NCBI RefSeq assembly: GCF_008329605.1
Contig: NZ_NPKO01000014.1
Span: 62,001-126,000, forward strand
Direction of reading: 5' to 3'
Source: Mycolicibacterium sp. P9-64
Lineage (GTDB): Bacteria > Actinomycetota > Actinomycetes > Mycobacteriales > Mycobacteriaceae
Length of the DNA stretch: 64,000 nt
This document shows positions 18,180-26,634 of the stretch, piece by piece. The notes beneath the pieces are model-generated. The model was not told the origin of the DNA, did not search any database, and saw nothing but the letters and a program-made list of their open reading frames with translations. The position numbers and the translations under genes are program-made. Each line of letters starts with the position of its first letter. The stretch's first letter is position 1.

Positions 18180-19702
18180 ACTTTCGCCGGTCCGAACCAG
18201 CGCTCGAGCGCCTGCCGCAGCCCAGCCAGGCTGGTGTCGTCGACGGCATCCGCCGCCCACGCCACGTAGCCATCGGGCCGAATGAGAATGCCGCCGTATG
18301 GTTTCCCTGCCAGGGTGCCGGTCACCAGGTCGACGCGGTCGGCCCAGCCGGTGCCCGTCGGTGTCACCGCGCCGCCAGACAGGTCGAGCAGCACCGGGCG
18401 CGCGTCGTGCAGCAGATCGGCGACACGGCGGCCGCCGTCCAGCTCGAGATCGGGCACCAGCAGGCCGGAGAGCGGGTGCGAATCACTCGTGTCGTAACGC
18501 ACGTCGGAGCCCGCCAGCAGATGCGCAACGTGTGCCGCGGCGCTCGGCTGCTTCAGCAGTTCGGCGAAGAGCGTTCGCAGTGCGCCGACTTCGGGACCGG
18601 GCGCCATGAGCGCGGTCTGGGACAGCGACTGCATCATGACCCGTTCGCCGACCGGCCTGCGCTCGGAATCGTAGGTGTCGAGCAGCCCATCGGGAGCCGA
18701 CCCCTTCACCGCCGCAGCGAGTTTCCAGCCGAGATTGACGGCATCCTGCATGCCGAGATTGAGCCCAGGCCCGCCCATCGCGGAGTGTACGTGCGCGGCG
18801 TCGCCGAGTAGCAGGACGTTGCCCGCCCGGTAACGATCGGCCTGCCTGCTGTTCTGCCCGTCGATCCGGCGCAACGCATGAGGGCCGGGGCCAACCGGCG
18901 GCTCCAAGGGAACGGCAACGCCAAGAACGCGTTCGGCGCTCTCCCGCACTTCGTCGAGCGTCAGCGGGGTGTCGGCAAGGCCTGGCTGGCGCCCGAACTC
19001 GATGGTGCCGAGCATCGCCCGATCGGCTGCGAACTGGGCGAAGATGAAGCCGCCGTTGTCGAGCCTGGTGTGCCCGAACCGCAGCGGCCCGTAGCCGGGA
19101 AGCACGTAACCGCCATCCGCGGTACGCAATTCGTCGGGCATGTGGACGTGCGCTATCCGTGCGATCGTGTCCGACGTGCTGCCGGGGAAGTCGATGCCGA
19201 CGGCCTTGCGGACCACGCTGCGTCCACCGTCGGCGCCGATCAGATAGGTGGCGTCGACGTCGTAGCTGCGCTCGGGCGAGGCCACGGCGACGGCGACGCC
19301 ACCGGGTTTCGCATCGAGGCCAGTGAGTTCGTGACCCCACCGCACGTCGACGCCGAGATCCCTCGCGCGCTTCTCCAGCAGCCGCACCAACCGGGGCTGC
19401 TGGATGAGCAGCGCGCGCATCGGGTTGTCCTCGATGCCTGCGAGGCTGAGCGGCATGGCGGCGAAGAACCACTCGTACAACGGCTCCGGTGGCCCTTCGA
19501 CGCCGCCGACGGTCTGGTAGAGGCCGCGCATGTCGAGCTGCCGGATTACCTGTCCGACAAGGCCGTTGGCCTTCGGCTCGTCGCTGGGTCCCGGCAGCAC
19601 GTCGAGGACGACGGGCCGGACTCCTGCCAGCGCGAGCTCGCAGGCCAGCATCAAGCCGTTGGGTCCTGCTCCTGCGATGACGACGTCGTGATGGTCAGTC
19701 AT
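18176..19702 (-). CDS. FAD-dependent aromatic-ring monooxygenase (PheA/TfdB, rifampicin-monooxygenase-like class)
   Basis: A 508-residue class A flavoprotein hydroxylase. It shows the N-terminal GAGPNG dinucleotide-binding loop (11-16), the DG motif in LIGADGGRSVVRKA, and the GD motif LLLGDAAHVHSAMGGPGLN followed by GMQDAVNLGWKLAAA. A C-terminal thioredoxin-like tail (VRPDGYVAWAAD-type, here IRPDGYVAWAADAVDD) is present. The tetR gene upstream overlaps its start by eight bases, so it is probably repressor-controlled. The substrate, a phenol or xenobiotic, is not visible. A paralogue lies at 50007. Confidence 0.88.
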   Translation of the reverse strand: MTDHHDVVIAGAGPNGLMLACELALAGVRPVVLDVLPGPSDEPKANGLVGQVIRQLDMRGLYQTVGGVEGPPEPLYEWFFAAMPLSLAGIEDNPMRALLIQQPRLVRLLEKRARDLGVDVRWGHELTGLDAKPGGVAVAVASPERSYDVDATYLIGADGGRSVVRKAVGIDFPGSTSDTIARIAHVHMPDELRTADGGYVLPGYGPLRFGHTRLDNGGFIFAQFAADRAMLGTIEFGRQPGLADTPLTLDEVRESAERVLGVAVPLEPPVGPGPHALRRIDGQNSRQADRYRAGNVLLLGDAAHVHSAMGGPGLNLGMQDAVNLGWKLAAAVKGSAPDGLLDTYDSERRPVGERVMMQSLSQTALMAPGPEVGALRTLFAELLKQPSAAAHVAHLLAGSDVRYDTSDSHPLSGLLVPDLELDGGRRVADLLHDARPVLLDLSGGAVTPTGTGWADRVDLVTGTLAGKPYGGILIRPDGYVAWAADAVDDTSLAGLRQALERWFGPAKV

Positions 19703-20333
19703 GGTCCTTCCCTCCAGTTCGGGCGGTCGGCTCCGGAAGGCCTGCGGCGACGGCGGCGAAGCCTTCCCGGATCAAGGTGGTGATGGCCACCGGCGGATCG
19801 GCGACGACGTAGGCCTCCATCGCGGCGTCACCGACCGCGCGCACCGTCGCGGCGACAAGCCGCGGATACAGATCGGCGGCGACGTCGGTTGCGGTCCTCT
19901 CGGCAATCGCCTCGACCCACTCGTCGAACAGCCTCCTTGCCAGGGCGTCTCGGATCTCAGTCCTCATCAAGAGCTTTCGCGTCTCGGCAAGTTGGGCCCT
20001 GCTGGGCACCGAGTTCTCGATGCCGCGCGCCGCACGGAAGTCGTCCTCCAGTGGTTGCAACACGGCTTCGCTGATCGCAGTCCACAATGGCACCTCGGGT
20101 GGCGTCCGCCGGAGTATCTCGATGCCGCGCCGAAGGCGCTCGGCCTGGCGGTAGGCGATTGCCTCGTACTTGTTGGCGAAGTAGTTGTTGAAGGTCCGCA
20201 GCGACACGTCGGCGCGAGCGGCGATCTCGTCGCGGGTGACGTTCTCCAGGCCACGCTCGAATGCCAGCTCGAGCGCAGCGTCACTGAGCGCCCGACGGGT
20301 GTCGACCTTCTTGCGTTCGCGAAGTCCGGTCAT
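19695..20333 (-). CDS. TetR-family repressor
   Basis: A 212-residue TetR protein. The HTH is ENVTRDEIAARADVSLRTFNNYFANKYEA (about residues 30-58, the Actinobacteria type with FNNYF). The ligand-binding domain is not similar to anything I can name. I start at MTGLRERKKVD (ATG at 20333); an earlier ATG would place the start inside the operator region. It is co-transcribed with the downstream flavin monooxygenase (8-bp overlap), so likely autorepresses and derepresses on a substrate of that enzyme. Confidence 0.9.
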   Translation of the reverse strand: MTGLRERKKVDTRRALSDAALELAFERGLENVTRDEIAARADVSLRTFNNYFANKYEAIAYRQAERLRRGIEILRRTPPEVPLWTAISEAVLQPLEDDFRAARGIENSVPSRAQLAETRKLLMRTEIRDALARRLFDEWVEAIAERTATDVAADLYPRLVAATVRAVGDAAMEAYVVADPPVAITTLIREGFAAVAAGLPEPTARTGGKDHD

Positions 20334-20362
20334 GCATCCACCGTACGCGGATTTTTGCACAG

Positions 20363-20378
20363 TAGGCAAAATTGCCTA
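20363..20378. promoter_or_regulatory. Probable TetR operator
   Basis: TAGGCAA (20363-20369) and TTGCCTA (20372-20378) are perfect 7-bp inverted arms with a 2-bp spacer. A further GGCAAATT half-site follows at 20382-20389. It lies 30 bp upstream of the tetR start codon, where autorepression would act. Confidence 0.65.
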
Positions 20379-20480
20379 ACGGGCAAATTCCTGTGATGCC
20401 GAACGTACCGTTGTTTACGGGGTCACTCGCGTTTTACGTACATCAACCGCACTCTCGGCGAGGGAGAAGCAGGTGCGGAG

Positions 20481-20774
20481 CTAGCTCGTCCCCAACGGAT
20501 CGATGGTCCACGCGATGTAGAGCATGGCGGCGCTGACGGTCGCAGTCGTCGCGAAGTCGATGGCCCTGCTGCGCACGACCAGCAGCCCCGCGCGGTCGTC
20601 GGACAGCGCAAGTCGCATGGCCGCCGCGACGCCGACACCGATCGCCAGCACCAGTGCGCCGCGGCGCCAGTAGCCCGCGACCACCAGCCCGAGCCCGGCG
20701 AGCAGGAACAGGCCCACCGTCAGGATTGGCCACTGTCCCGCGAACACCTTGCGGGCGAAATCCCTTGGCGTCAC
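20481..20774 (-). CDS. DUF3017 small membrane protein (Rv3355c-like)
   Basis: A 97-residue protein with three hydrophobic helices (WPILTVGLFLLAGLGLVVAG, ALVLAIGVGVAAAMRLAL, TATVSAAMLYIAWTI), the same length I recall for Rv3355c. The GTG start at 20774 overlaps the folD stop (GTGA), and folD-DUF3017 is a conserved mycobacterial pair. Function unknown. Longer open frames covering it in other starts and frames are shadows of folD. Confidence 0.88.
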   Translation of the reverse strand: MTPRDFARKVFAGQWPILTVGLFLLAGLGLVVAGYWRRGALVLAIGVGVAAAMRLALSDDRAGLLVVRSRAIDFATTATVSAAMLYIAWTIDPLGTS

Positions 20775-21631
20775 GCCAAACCGACTAGTCGCTCGTCGGC
20801 TTCGACGACGTTCGTGAGCAGGAACGCCCGCGTCAACGGCCCGACGCCACCCGGGTTCGGTGACACGTAGCCCGCGACGTCCCAGACGTCCGGTGCCACG
20901 TCGCCGACCAGCTTGCCCTCGGCGTCGCGACTCACCCCGACGTCCACCACGGCGGCACCGGGCTTGACCATGTCGGCGGTGACGATGTGCGCGACACCCG
21001 CTCCGGCGATGATGATGTCGGCCTGCCGAGTGAACGCGGGCAGGTCGCGAGTTCCGGTGTGGCACAACGTCACCGTGGCGTTCTCGGAGCGACGGGTGAG
21101 CAGCAGACCCATCGGCCGCCCGACGGTGACGCCGCGGCCGATCACCACGACGTGCGCGCCTGCGATCGGGACCTCGAACCGACGCAGCAGGTGCACGATG
21201 CCGCGGGGCGTACACGGCAGCGGTGCCGGCTCGTTGAGCACCAGCTTGCCGAGGTTCGTCGGATGCAGACCATCGGCGTCCTTGGCCGGGTCGATGCGTT
21301 CCAGCGCGGCGTTCTCGTCGAGATGCTTGGGCACCGGCAACTGCACGATGTACCCGGTGCAATCCGGGTTGTCGTTGAGCTCGTCGATCGTCGCGTTGAG
21401 CGTGGCCTGGTCGATGTCGGCAGGCAGGTCGCGCCGGATCGAGTTGATGCCGACCTTCGCGCAGTCGGCGTGCTTGCCGCGCACATAGGCCTGCGAGCCG
21501 GGGTCGTCGCCGACCAGCACCGTGCCGAGGCCCGGCGTTCGGCCCGCAGCCGTCAATCGCGCCACCCGCTCCTTCAAGTCAACGAAGATCTCGTCGCGCG
21601 TGGCCTTGCCGTCCAGAGTGATCGCTCCCAC
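20771..21631 (-). CDS. folD: Bifunctional methylenetetrahydrofolate dehydrogenase/cyclohydrolase
   Basis: Interconverts methylene-, methenyl- and formyl-tetrahydrofolate with NADP. 286 residues from a GTG at 21631. Signatures are the catalytic Lys region SQAYVRGKHADCAKVGI, GYIVQLPVPKHLDE, VVIGRGVTVGRPMGLLL and the C-terminal PNPGGVGPLTRAFLL. The frame stays open to 21697, but those residues include the 16-bp dispersed repeat and are not family-like. It is followed by DUF3017. Confidence 0.95.
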   Translation of the reverse strand: MGAITLDGKATRDEIFVDLKERVARLTAAGRTPGLGTVLVGDDPGSQAYVRGKHADCAKVGINSIRRDLPADIDQATLNATIDELNDNPDCTGYIVQLPVPKHLDENAALERIDPAKDADGLHPTNLGKLVLNEPAPLPCTPRGIVHLLRRFEVPIAGAHVVVIGRGVTVGRPMGLLLTRRSENATVTLCHTGTRDLPAFTRQADIIIAGAGVAHIVTADMVKPGAAVVDVGVSRDAEGKLVGDVAPDVWDVAGYVSPNPGGVGPLTRAFLLTNVVEADERLVGLA

Positions 21632-21642
21632 GCAGTCCTTCT

Positions 21643-21658
21643 CCCGTCGCTTCGCTCG
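21643..21658 (-). repeat. Dispersed 16-bp repeat CGAGCGAAGCGACGGG, copy 2
   Basis: Read on the minus strand, in the folD leader, ending 11 bases before the chosen GTG. Identical to the copy in the trpS leader. Confidence 0.85.
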
Positions 21659-21689
21659 CCCAAGCACACATTGTGGCAGGCTCACCCGT

Positions 21690-22889
21690 ATGAACACTCA
21701 GCCCAATGTGTTCACCGATGTCTTCAGCCCAGCCAAGCTCGGCCCGGTGACCCTGCGCAACCGCATCATCAAGGCGGCGACGTTCGAGGCGTGCACCCCG
21801 GACGCCCTGGTCACCGACGACCTGATCACCTATCACCGGCTGCCTGCCGCAGGTGGAATCGGCATGACGACGGTGGCCTACTGCGCGGTGTCACCCGGCG
21901 GGCGCACCGACGGCTGGCAGCTCTGGATGCGGCCCGAGGCGGTTCCGGGGCTGCGTCGCCTGACCGATGCCATCCACGCCGAGGGCGCCGCGATCAGCGC
22001 CCAGATCGGCCACGCGGGCCCCGTCGCCAACTCCCGGACGAACAAGGCCAAGGCGTACGCGCCGGTTCGCTTCTTCAATCCGCTGTCCATGCGGTTCGCC
22101 AAGAAGGCGACCGCGGGCGACATCGAGGACATCACGACGGCGCACGCCAACGCGGCGCGGCTGGCCATCGAATCCGGCTTCGACGCCGTCGAGATTCATC
22201 TGGGCCACAACTACCTGGCCAGCTCGTTCCTCAGCCCTCTGATCAACCGTCGCACCGATGAATTCGGTGGCTCGCTCTCCAATCGCGCCAAGGTGGCGCG
22301 CGGTCTGGTGCAGGCCGTGCGGCAGGCGGTGGGCGACCGGATCGCGGTGACCGCGAAGCTCAACATGTCCGACGGGGTCCGGGGTGGCATCTCGCTCGAG
22401 GAGTCGCTGCAGACCGCCAGATGGCTGGAGGAGGACGGCGGTCTCGATGCCATCGAGCTCACCGCGGGCAGTTCGCTGCTCAACCCGCTGTATCTGTTCC
22501 GTGGCGACGCGCCGATCAAGGAGTTCGCCGGCGCCTTCAAGCCACCGCTGAGCTGGGGCATCCGGATGACCGGCAAGAAGTTCCTGCGCGAGTACCCCTA
22601 CCGCGAGGCGTATCTGATGGATCAGGCCAAGCAGTTTCGCGCCGAGTTGAAGATGCCGCTGATCCTGTTGGGCGGCATCACCAATCGCGACACGATGGAC
22701 CTGGCGATGGCCGAGGGGTTCGACTTCGTCGCGATGGGACGCGCGCTCCTCGCCGAGCCCGACCTGATCAACCGGATCAAGGACGACGGCGCCGAGCACA
22801 CCGTGCGCTCGGCGTGCACGCACTGCAACAAGTGCATGGCCACCATCTACAGCAAGACCCACTGTGTCGTGACGGGATCGCCGAACTAA
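21690..22889 (+). CDS. Old-yellow-enzyme-family NADH:flavin oxidoreductase (Rv3359-like)
   Basis: A 399-residue FMN TIM-barrel oxidoreductase: FSPAKLGPVTLRNRIIKAAT, HAGPVANSRT, EIHLGHNYLASSFLSPLINR with the catalytic-site His/Asn, and a terminal GRALLAEPDLINRI. The C-terminus ends CTHCNKCMATIYSKTHC, a spaced set of four cysteines like the 4Fe-4S ligand region of 2,4-dienoyl-CoA reductases, but the further NAD-binding domain of those enzymes is absent. The start is the ATG at 21690, divergent from folD. By position it equals Rv3359. Confidence 0.88.
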   Translation: MNTQPNVFTDVFSPAKLGPVTLRNRIIKAATFEACTPDALVTDDLITYHRLPAAGGIGMTTVAYCAVSPGGRTDGWQLWMRPEAVPGLRRLTDAIHAEGAAISAQIGHAGPVANSRTNKAKAYAPVRFFNPLSMRFAKKATAGDIEDITTAHANAARLAIESGFDAVEIHLGHNYLASSFLSPLINRRTDEFGGSLSNRAKVARGLVQAVRQAVGDRIAVTAKLNMSDGVRGGISLEESLQTARWLEEDGGLDAIELTAGSSLLNPLYLFRGDAPIKEFAGAFKPPLSWGIRMTGKKFLREYPYREAYLMDQAKQFRAELKMPLILLGGITNRDTMDLAMAEGFDFVAMGRALLAEPDLINRIKDDGAEHTVRSACTHCNKCMATIYSKTHCVVTGSPN

Positions 22890-22891
22890 TT

Positions 22892-22955
22892 CGCCGAGAC
22901 TGCTGGGAGATCGCAGTTTCGGGGAGTTGCGCGATCTGACAGCAGTATCGCGGCG
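22892..22955. terminator. Imperfect hairpin element, copy A
   Basis: CGCCGAGACTGCTG with AGATCGCA (22892-22914) pairs imperfectly with TGCGCGATCTGACAGCAGT and CGGCG (22928-22955). It follows the OYE stop and precedes the convergent exported-protein gene. A related but more perfect element stands at 57794-57851. Confidence 0.55.
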
Positions 22956-22962
22956 TGGTGTC

Positions 22963-23454
22963 CTACCGACCCGACATCTGCGTCACGACCCCGACGTTGG
23001 GGGTGCGGTAGTCCTTGAACTCCAGCATCGCCTCGTCGCGCATGATCCGCATGCCCGCGGTGAGCAGGAGCTTGCGCGCGGACACGGTGTAGACGACCTG
23101 TTCGGTGTGGGCGCCGAAGCATCCGTTGGCCAGTGCCGTGGCAGGCAGCCTCATGATCGCCTGGTCGGACATGCGCACGCCCCGGTACTCGAAGCCGCCC
23201 CGGCCGTCGGCGCAAATCGCGATCTGGGACAGCTTGGTGCGACCGATCACGACGGCGGTCTGCTGCGGGTCGCAACGCGCCGGGGAGTTCAGGAAGCCGC
23301 GGCCATCGGCGTCGCTGATCGGGCTGGCAGAAGCTGATGGCAAAGCCACACCCGTAGCCATGACGGCCGACGTCACGCCTGCCGCGATCAGTACCGCAAC
23401 CAACCCCCGCAACCCGTAGCGGCGGCGTAATGCCTGGGTACTCATCCTCGCCAT
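22963..23454 (-). CDS. Small exported protein of unknown function
   Basis: 163 residues. A basic N-terminus and a hydrophobic stretch (LRGLVAVLIAAGVTSAVMAT) end in an alanine-rich SASA site near residue 46, so it is probably secreted or anchored. The mature part contains three cysteines (ARCDPQ, AICADG, NGCFGA) and the phrase FEYRGVRMSDQAIMRLPA. I do not recognise the family; similar exported proteins occur in mycobacteria. An alternative start is the ATG at 23445. It is convergent with the OYE gene. Confidence 0.65.
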   Translation of the reverse strand: MARMSTQALRRRYGLRGLVAVLIAAGVTSAVMATGVALPSASASPISDADGRGFLNSPARCDPQQTAVVIGRTKLSQIAICADGRGGFEYRGVRMSDQAIMRLPATALANGCFGAHTEQVVYTVSARKLLLTAGMRIMRDEAMLEFKDYRTPNVGVVTQMSGR

Positions 23455-23584
23455 GACGAATACGACACCATGTTTCGCCTGAATGGCGATGGATCTTGGC
23501 AGTACCAGTACCGAATCGTTAGCCGTCTGAGATCAAGGCACGCGCGCAATCCTCGACGATCGCGTCCGTCACCGCCTGGGTACT

Positions 23585-23856
23585 TTGCCCTGCAACGAGG
23601 TGCCGGCGTGCGACGGCATAGGGAATGCCGGTGAGTGCCGCGGCCTGTGGGGCACCATCCACGCCCTCGACGACATGCGCGTCGAACTCAGCGATTTCCT
23701 CGAGATCGTTGACGGCCGCGTCGTGGTCATCGGCCACCATCGCGGCCCCGCCCGCGACGGAGCGTCCGCCGTCGACGCGGCGTTCGCCCACGTCATAACG
23801 ACCCGAGCCGACCGCATGACGGCGCTGCAACAGATCACCGACACCGCACGCTGGGT
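23585..23856 (+). pseudogene. Remnant of a SnoaL-like (nuclear transport factor 2 fold) protein
   Basis: The translated segment reads MRVELSDFLEIVDGRVVVI, then GHHRGPARDG, AFAHVITTRADRM and LQQITDTARW. This is the second half of a SnoaL-like ketosteroid-isomerase-fold protein (strand, DGRVVV, AFAHVWT-type, QFTDTA). No matching N-terminal half is readable in any frame upstream; the preceding bases are recognisable only as NEVPACDG and a shifted GMP-like piece. The frame then runs without a stop into the FHA-ABC gene. I read it as a decayed gene. The 23455-23584 stretch holds nothing else I can name. Confidence 0.45.
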
Positions 23857-23956
23857 ATCGCCGCGCCGCAGTGATGGTGCCCGTCGCTCCGCCCGCCCCC
23901 GGAGAGCGCGTGGACTGCCGTCACGCACGGCGCCGGAACCGATAGAGTTGCGTCCG

Positions 23957-26620
23957 ATGACGCGACCTTCCCCACCCGCGCTGACCGTTCGTTACGACGG
24001 GTCGTCTCGCACCTTTGCGGCAGGCAACGACGTTGTCGTCGGCCGTGACTTGCGTGCCGACCTCCGCATCGCCCACCCCCTGATCTCGCGTGCGCACGTG
24101 ATCCTTCGCTTCGAGGGTGGTCGCTGGCTGGCAGTCGACAACGGCAGCCTCAACGGACTATTCGTCAACGGCCACCGGGTTCCCGTCGTCGACGTCACCG
24201 ACGGGCTCAACGTCAACATCGGCAACCCCGACGGTCCCCAGCTGACCTTCGAGGTGGGCCGTCACCAGGGCTCCGTGGGTACGCCACCGCCGACCACCGC
24301 AGTCCCGATCGCCAACCGCGGTAGCGGTTCCTGGCCCACGCAGCCACCTCCCGCCGCGCGGCAACCCACGCCACCGTCGTACCCGCAGCCCGGGTACCCG
24401 CCGCCGCAGCAGCCGCGCTACCCATCGGGCCCCACGCCCGTTGCGCCGTCCTACCCGAGCGGCTCGCAGCCCTACCCCAGCAACCCACAGTCGTATGCCG
24501 GTGCGCCGCAGTCATATCCGACCGCGCCACCGCAGCAGAGCTACCCGACCGCACCCCCGGCACAGCAGACCGGGGGCTATTCGACCGCCACCACGATGGG
24601 GCCGACGGCGCAACCGCGCCAGAGCGAGGGCAACCTCGCGACGAGCATGCTCAAGATCCTGCGGCCGGGCAAGGCTGCGGATGCGCCTGCCGGGTCGGTC
24701 AAGATCGGTCGCGCCACCGACAACGACATCGTCATCCCCGACGTGCTGGCCTCACGGCACCACGCCACCTTGATTCCGAGCCCCAGCGGCACCGAGATCA
24801 GGGACAACCGAAGCATCAACGGCACGTTCGTCAACGGCGCGCGCGTTGATTCCGCGAAGCTACGTGACGGCGACGTCGTGACCATCGGCAACGTCGACCT
24901 CGTCTTCGCGGGCGGCGCCCTCTCCCGCCGCAGTGAGACCGAGGCCGCCACACGCACCGGCGGCCTCGAGGTGCACGGCGTCACGTGGACCATCGAGAAC
25001 AACAAGACGCTGCTCGACAACATCTCACTGACCGCGCGGCCAGGCACCTTGACCGCCGTCATCGGGCCATCGGGTGCAGGCAAGTCGACGTTCGCCCGAC
25101 TGGTCGCCGGATACACCCATCCGACGAGCGGCACGGTCAGCTTCGAAGGCCACAACATTCACGCCGAATACGCCTCTCTGCGAAGCAGAATCGGCATGGT
25201 CCCGCAGGACGACGTGGTGCACGGGCAGCTGACCGTCAGGCAGGCCCTGATGTACGCCGCGGAGCTGCGACTGCCGCCCGACACCACCAAGGCGGACCGC
25301 GAGCAGGTCGTCATGCAGGTCCTCGAGGAACTCGAGATGACCAAGCACCTCGAGACCCGCGTGGACAAGCTCTCCGGCGGGCAGCGCAAGCGCGCATCGG
25401 TGGCACTCGAGCTGCTGACCGGCCCGTCGCTGCTGATCCTCGACGAGCCGACCTCTGGCCTCGACCCGGCGCTGGACCGCCAGGTCATGACGATGCTGCG
25501 GCAGCTGGCCGACGCAGGCCGCGTGGTCTTGGTGGTCACGCACTCCCTGACCTACCTCGACGTCTGCGATCAGGTGCTGCTGCTGGCGCCGGGCGGCAAG
25601 ACCGCGTTCTGCGGCCCCCCGAGCCAGATCGGCCCGTCCATGGGGACGACCAACTGGGCCGACATCTTCAGCACCGTCGCCGGTGACCCGGATGCGGCCA
25701 AGGCGCGCTACCTGGCACAGACGGGGCCGCCTCCGCCGGTGCCGCCCATCGAGGCGCCGACCGACCTCGGTGAGCCGGCCAAGACCAGCCTGATGCGGCA
25801 GTTCTCCACGATCGGGCGACGGCAGATCCGGTTGATCGTCTCCGACCGCGGCTACTTCGTCTTCCTCGCGATGCTGCCGTTCATCATGGGCGTGCTGTCG
25901 CTGTCGGTGCCCGGCGCGACCGGCTTCGGCCCCCCTGACAAGTTCAGCGACGCGCCCAACCAGCCGGGCCAGGTTCTGGTGCTGATGAACGTCGGCGCCA
26001 TCTTCATGGGCACGGCCCTGACCGTTCGCGACCTGATCGGCGAGCGCGCGATCTTCCTGCGCGAGCAGGCGGTTGGGTTGTCGACGACCGCCTATCTGCT
26101 GGCGAAGGTCTGCATCTACTCGGTGTTCGCGATCCTGCAGTCCGGAATCGTCACGGCGATAACGATCATCGGCGTCGGCCCGCCCAAGAACGGCGGACTC
26201 GTGCTCGGCCACTCGGAGACCGCGGCCTCGATCGAGCTGTTCCTCGGCATGGCCGCCGCGACGGTCTGCGCGGCGGCGGTCGGCTTTGCGCTGTCGGCGC
26301 TGGCGAGGTCCAACGAGCAGATCATGCCGATGCTCGTGGTCGCAGTCATGTCGCAACTCGTGTTCTCCGGCGGCATGATCCCGGTGACCGGCCGCATCCC
26401 CCTCGACCAGATGTCCTTCGTCACGCCTGCCCGCTGGGGCTTCGCGGCGACGGCATCGACGGTGGGGCTCACCGATCTGGTGAAGCCGCCGATCGTGCCC
26501 GACGACTCCTTCTGGAAGCACACCTCGGGCACGTGGTTGCTCGACATGGGGATGCTGGCACTGCTGTCGATCTTCTACTTGAGCTTCGTGCGGTTCAAGA
26601 TCCGTCTCAAGTCCGGCTGA
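23957..26620 (+). CDS. FHA-domain ABC exporter (Rv1747-like)
   Basis: An 887-residue fused half-transporter. FHA1 is at about 28-83 (GRDLRADLRI, SRAHVIL, NGSLNGLFVNG). A long Pro/Tyr/Gln linker (110-225) holds repeated SYP units. FHA2 is at about 250-310 (GRATDNDIVI, SRHHATL, NGTFVNG). The ABC ATPase has Walker A GPSGAGKST (370-378), signature LSGGQRKR and Walker B LLILDEPTSGLD; an ABC-2-type membrane domain with about six helices follows. Domain order equals M. tuberculosis Rv1747, whose FHA domains bind phosphothreonines set by PknF and which is linked to glycolipid export. Thr residues in the linker are candidate phosphosites. The start is the ATG at 23957; upstream frame is the SnoaL remnant. 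Confidence 0.93.
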   Translation: MTRPSPPALTVRYDGSSRTFAAGNDVVVGRDLRADLRIAHPLISRAHVILRFEGGRWLAVDNGSLNGLFVNGHRVPVVDVTDGLNVNIGNPDGPQLTFEVGRHQGSVGTPPPTTAVPIANRGSGSWPTQPPPAARQPTPPSYPQPGYPPPQQPRYPSGPTPVAPSYPSGSQPYPSNPQSYAGAPQSYPTAPPQQSYPTAPPAQQTGGYSTATTMGPTAQPRQSEGNLATSMLKILRPGKAADAPAGSVKIGRATDNDIVIPDVLASRHHATLIPSPSGTEIRDNRSINGTFVNGARVDSAKLRDGDVVTIGNVDLVFAGGALSRRSETEAATRTGGLEVHGVTWTIENNKTLLDNISLTARPGTLTAVIGPSGAGKSTFARLVAGYTHPTSGTVSFEGHNIHAEYASLRSRIGMVPQDDVVHGQLTVRQALMYAAELRLPPDTTKADREQVVMQVLEELEMTKHLETRVDKLSGGQRKRASVALELLTGPSLLILDEPTSGLDPALDRQVMTMLRQLADAGRVVLVVTHSLTYLDVCDQVLLLAPGGKTAFCGPPSQIGPSMGTTNWADIFSTVAGDPDAAKARYLAQTGPPPPVPPIEAPTDLGEPAKTSLMRQFSTIGRRQIRLIVSDRGYFVFLAMLPFIMGVLSLSVPGATGFGPPDKFSDAPNQPGQVLVLMNVGAIFMGTALTVRDLIGERAIFLREQAVGLSTTAYLLAKVCIYSVFAILQSGIVTAITIIGVGPPKNGGLVLGHSETAASIELFLGMAAATVCAAAVGFALSALARSNEQIMPMLVVAVMSQLVFSGGMIPVTGRIPLDQMSFVTPARWGFAATASTVGLTDLVKPPIVPDDSFWKHTSGTWLLDMGMLALLSIFYLSFVRFKIRLKSG

Positions 26621-26634
26621 CCCGGAGCGAGCAC

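Noticed and set aside
23519..23830. A 103-residue minus-strand frame
   Set aside because: No domain or start signal; it is opposite the SnoaL-like remnant, whose protein-like pattern is clearer.
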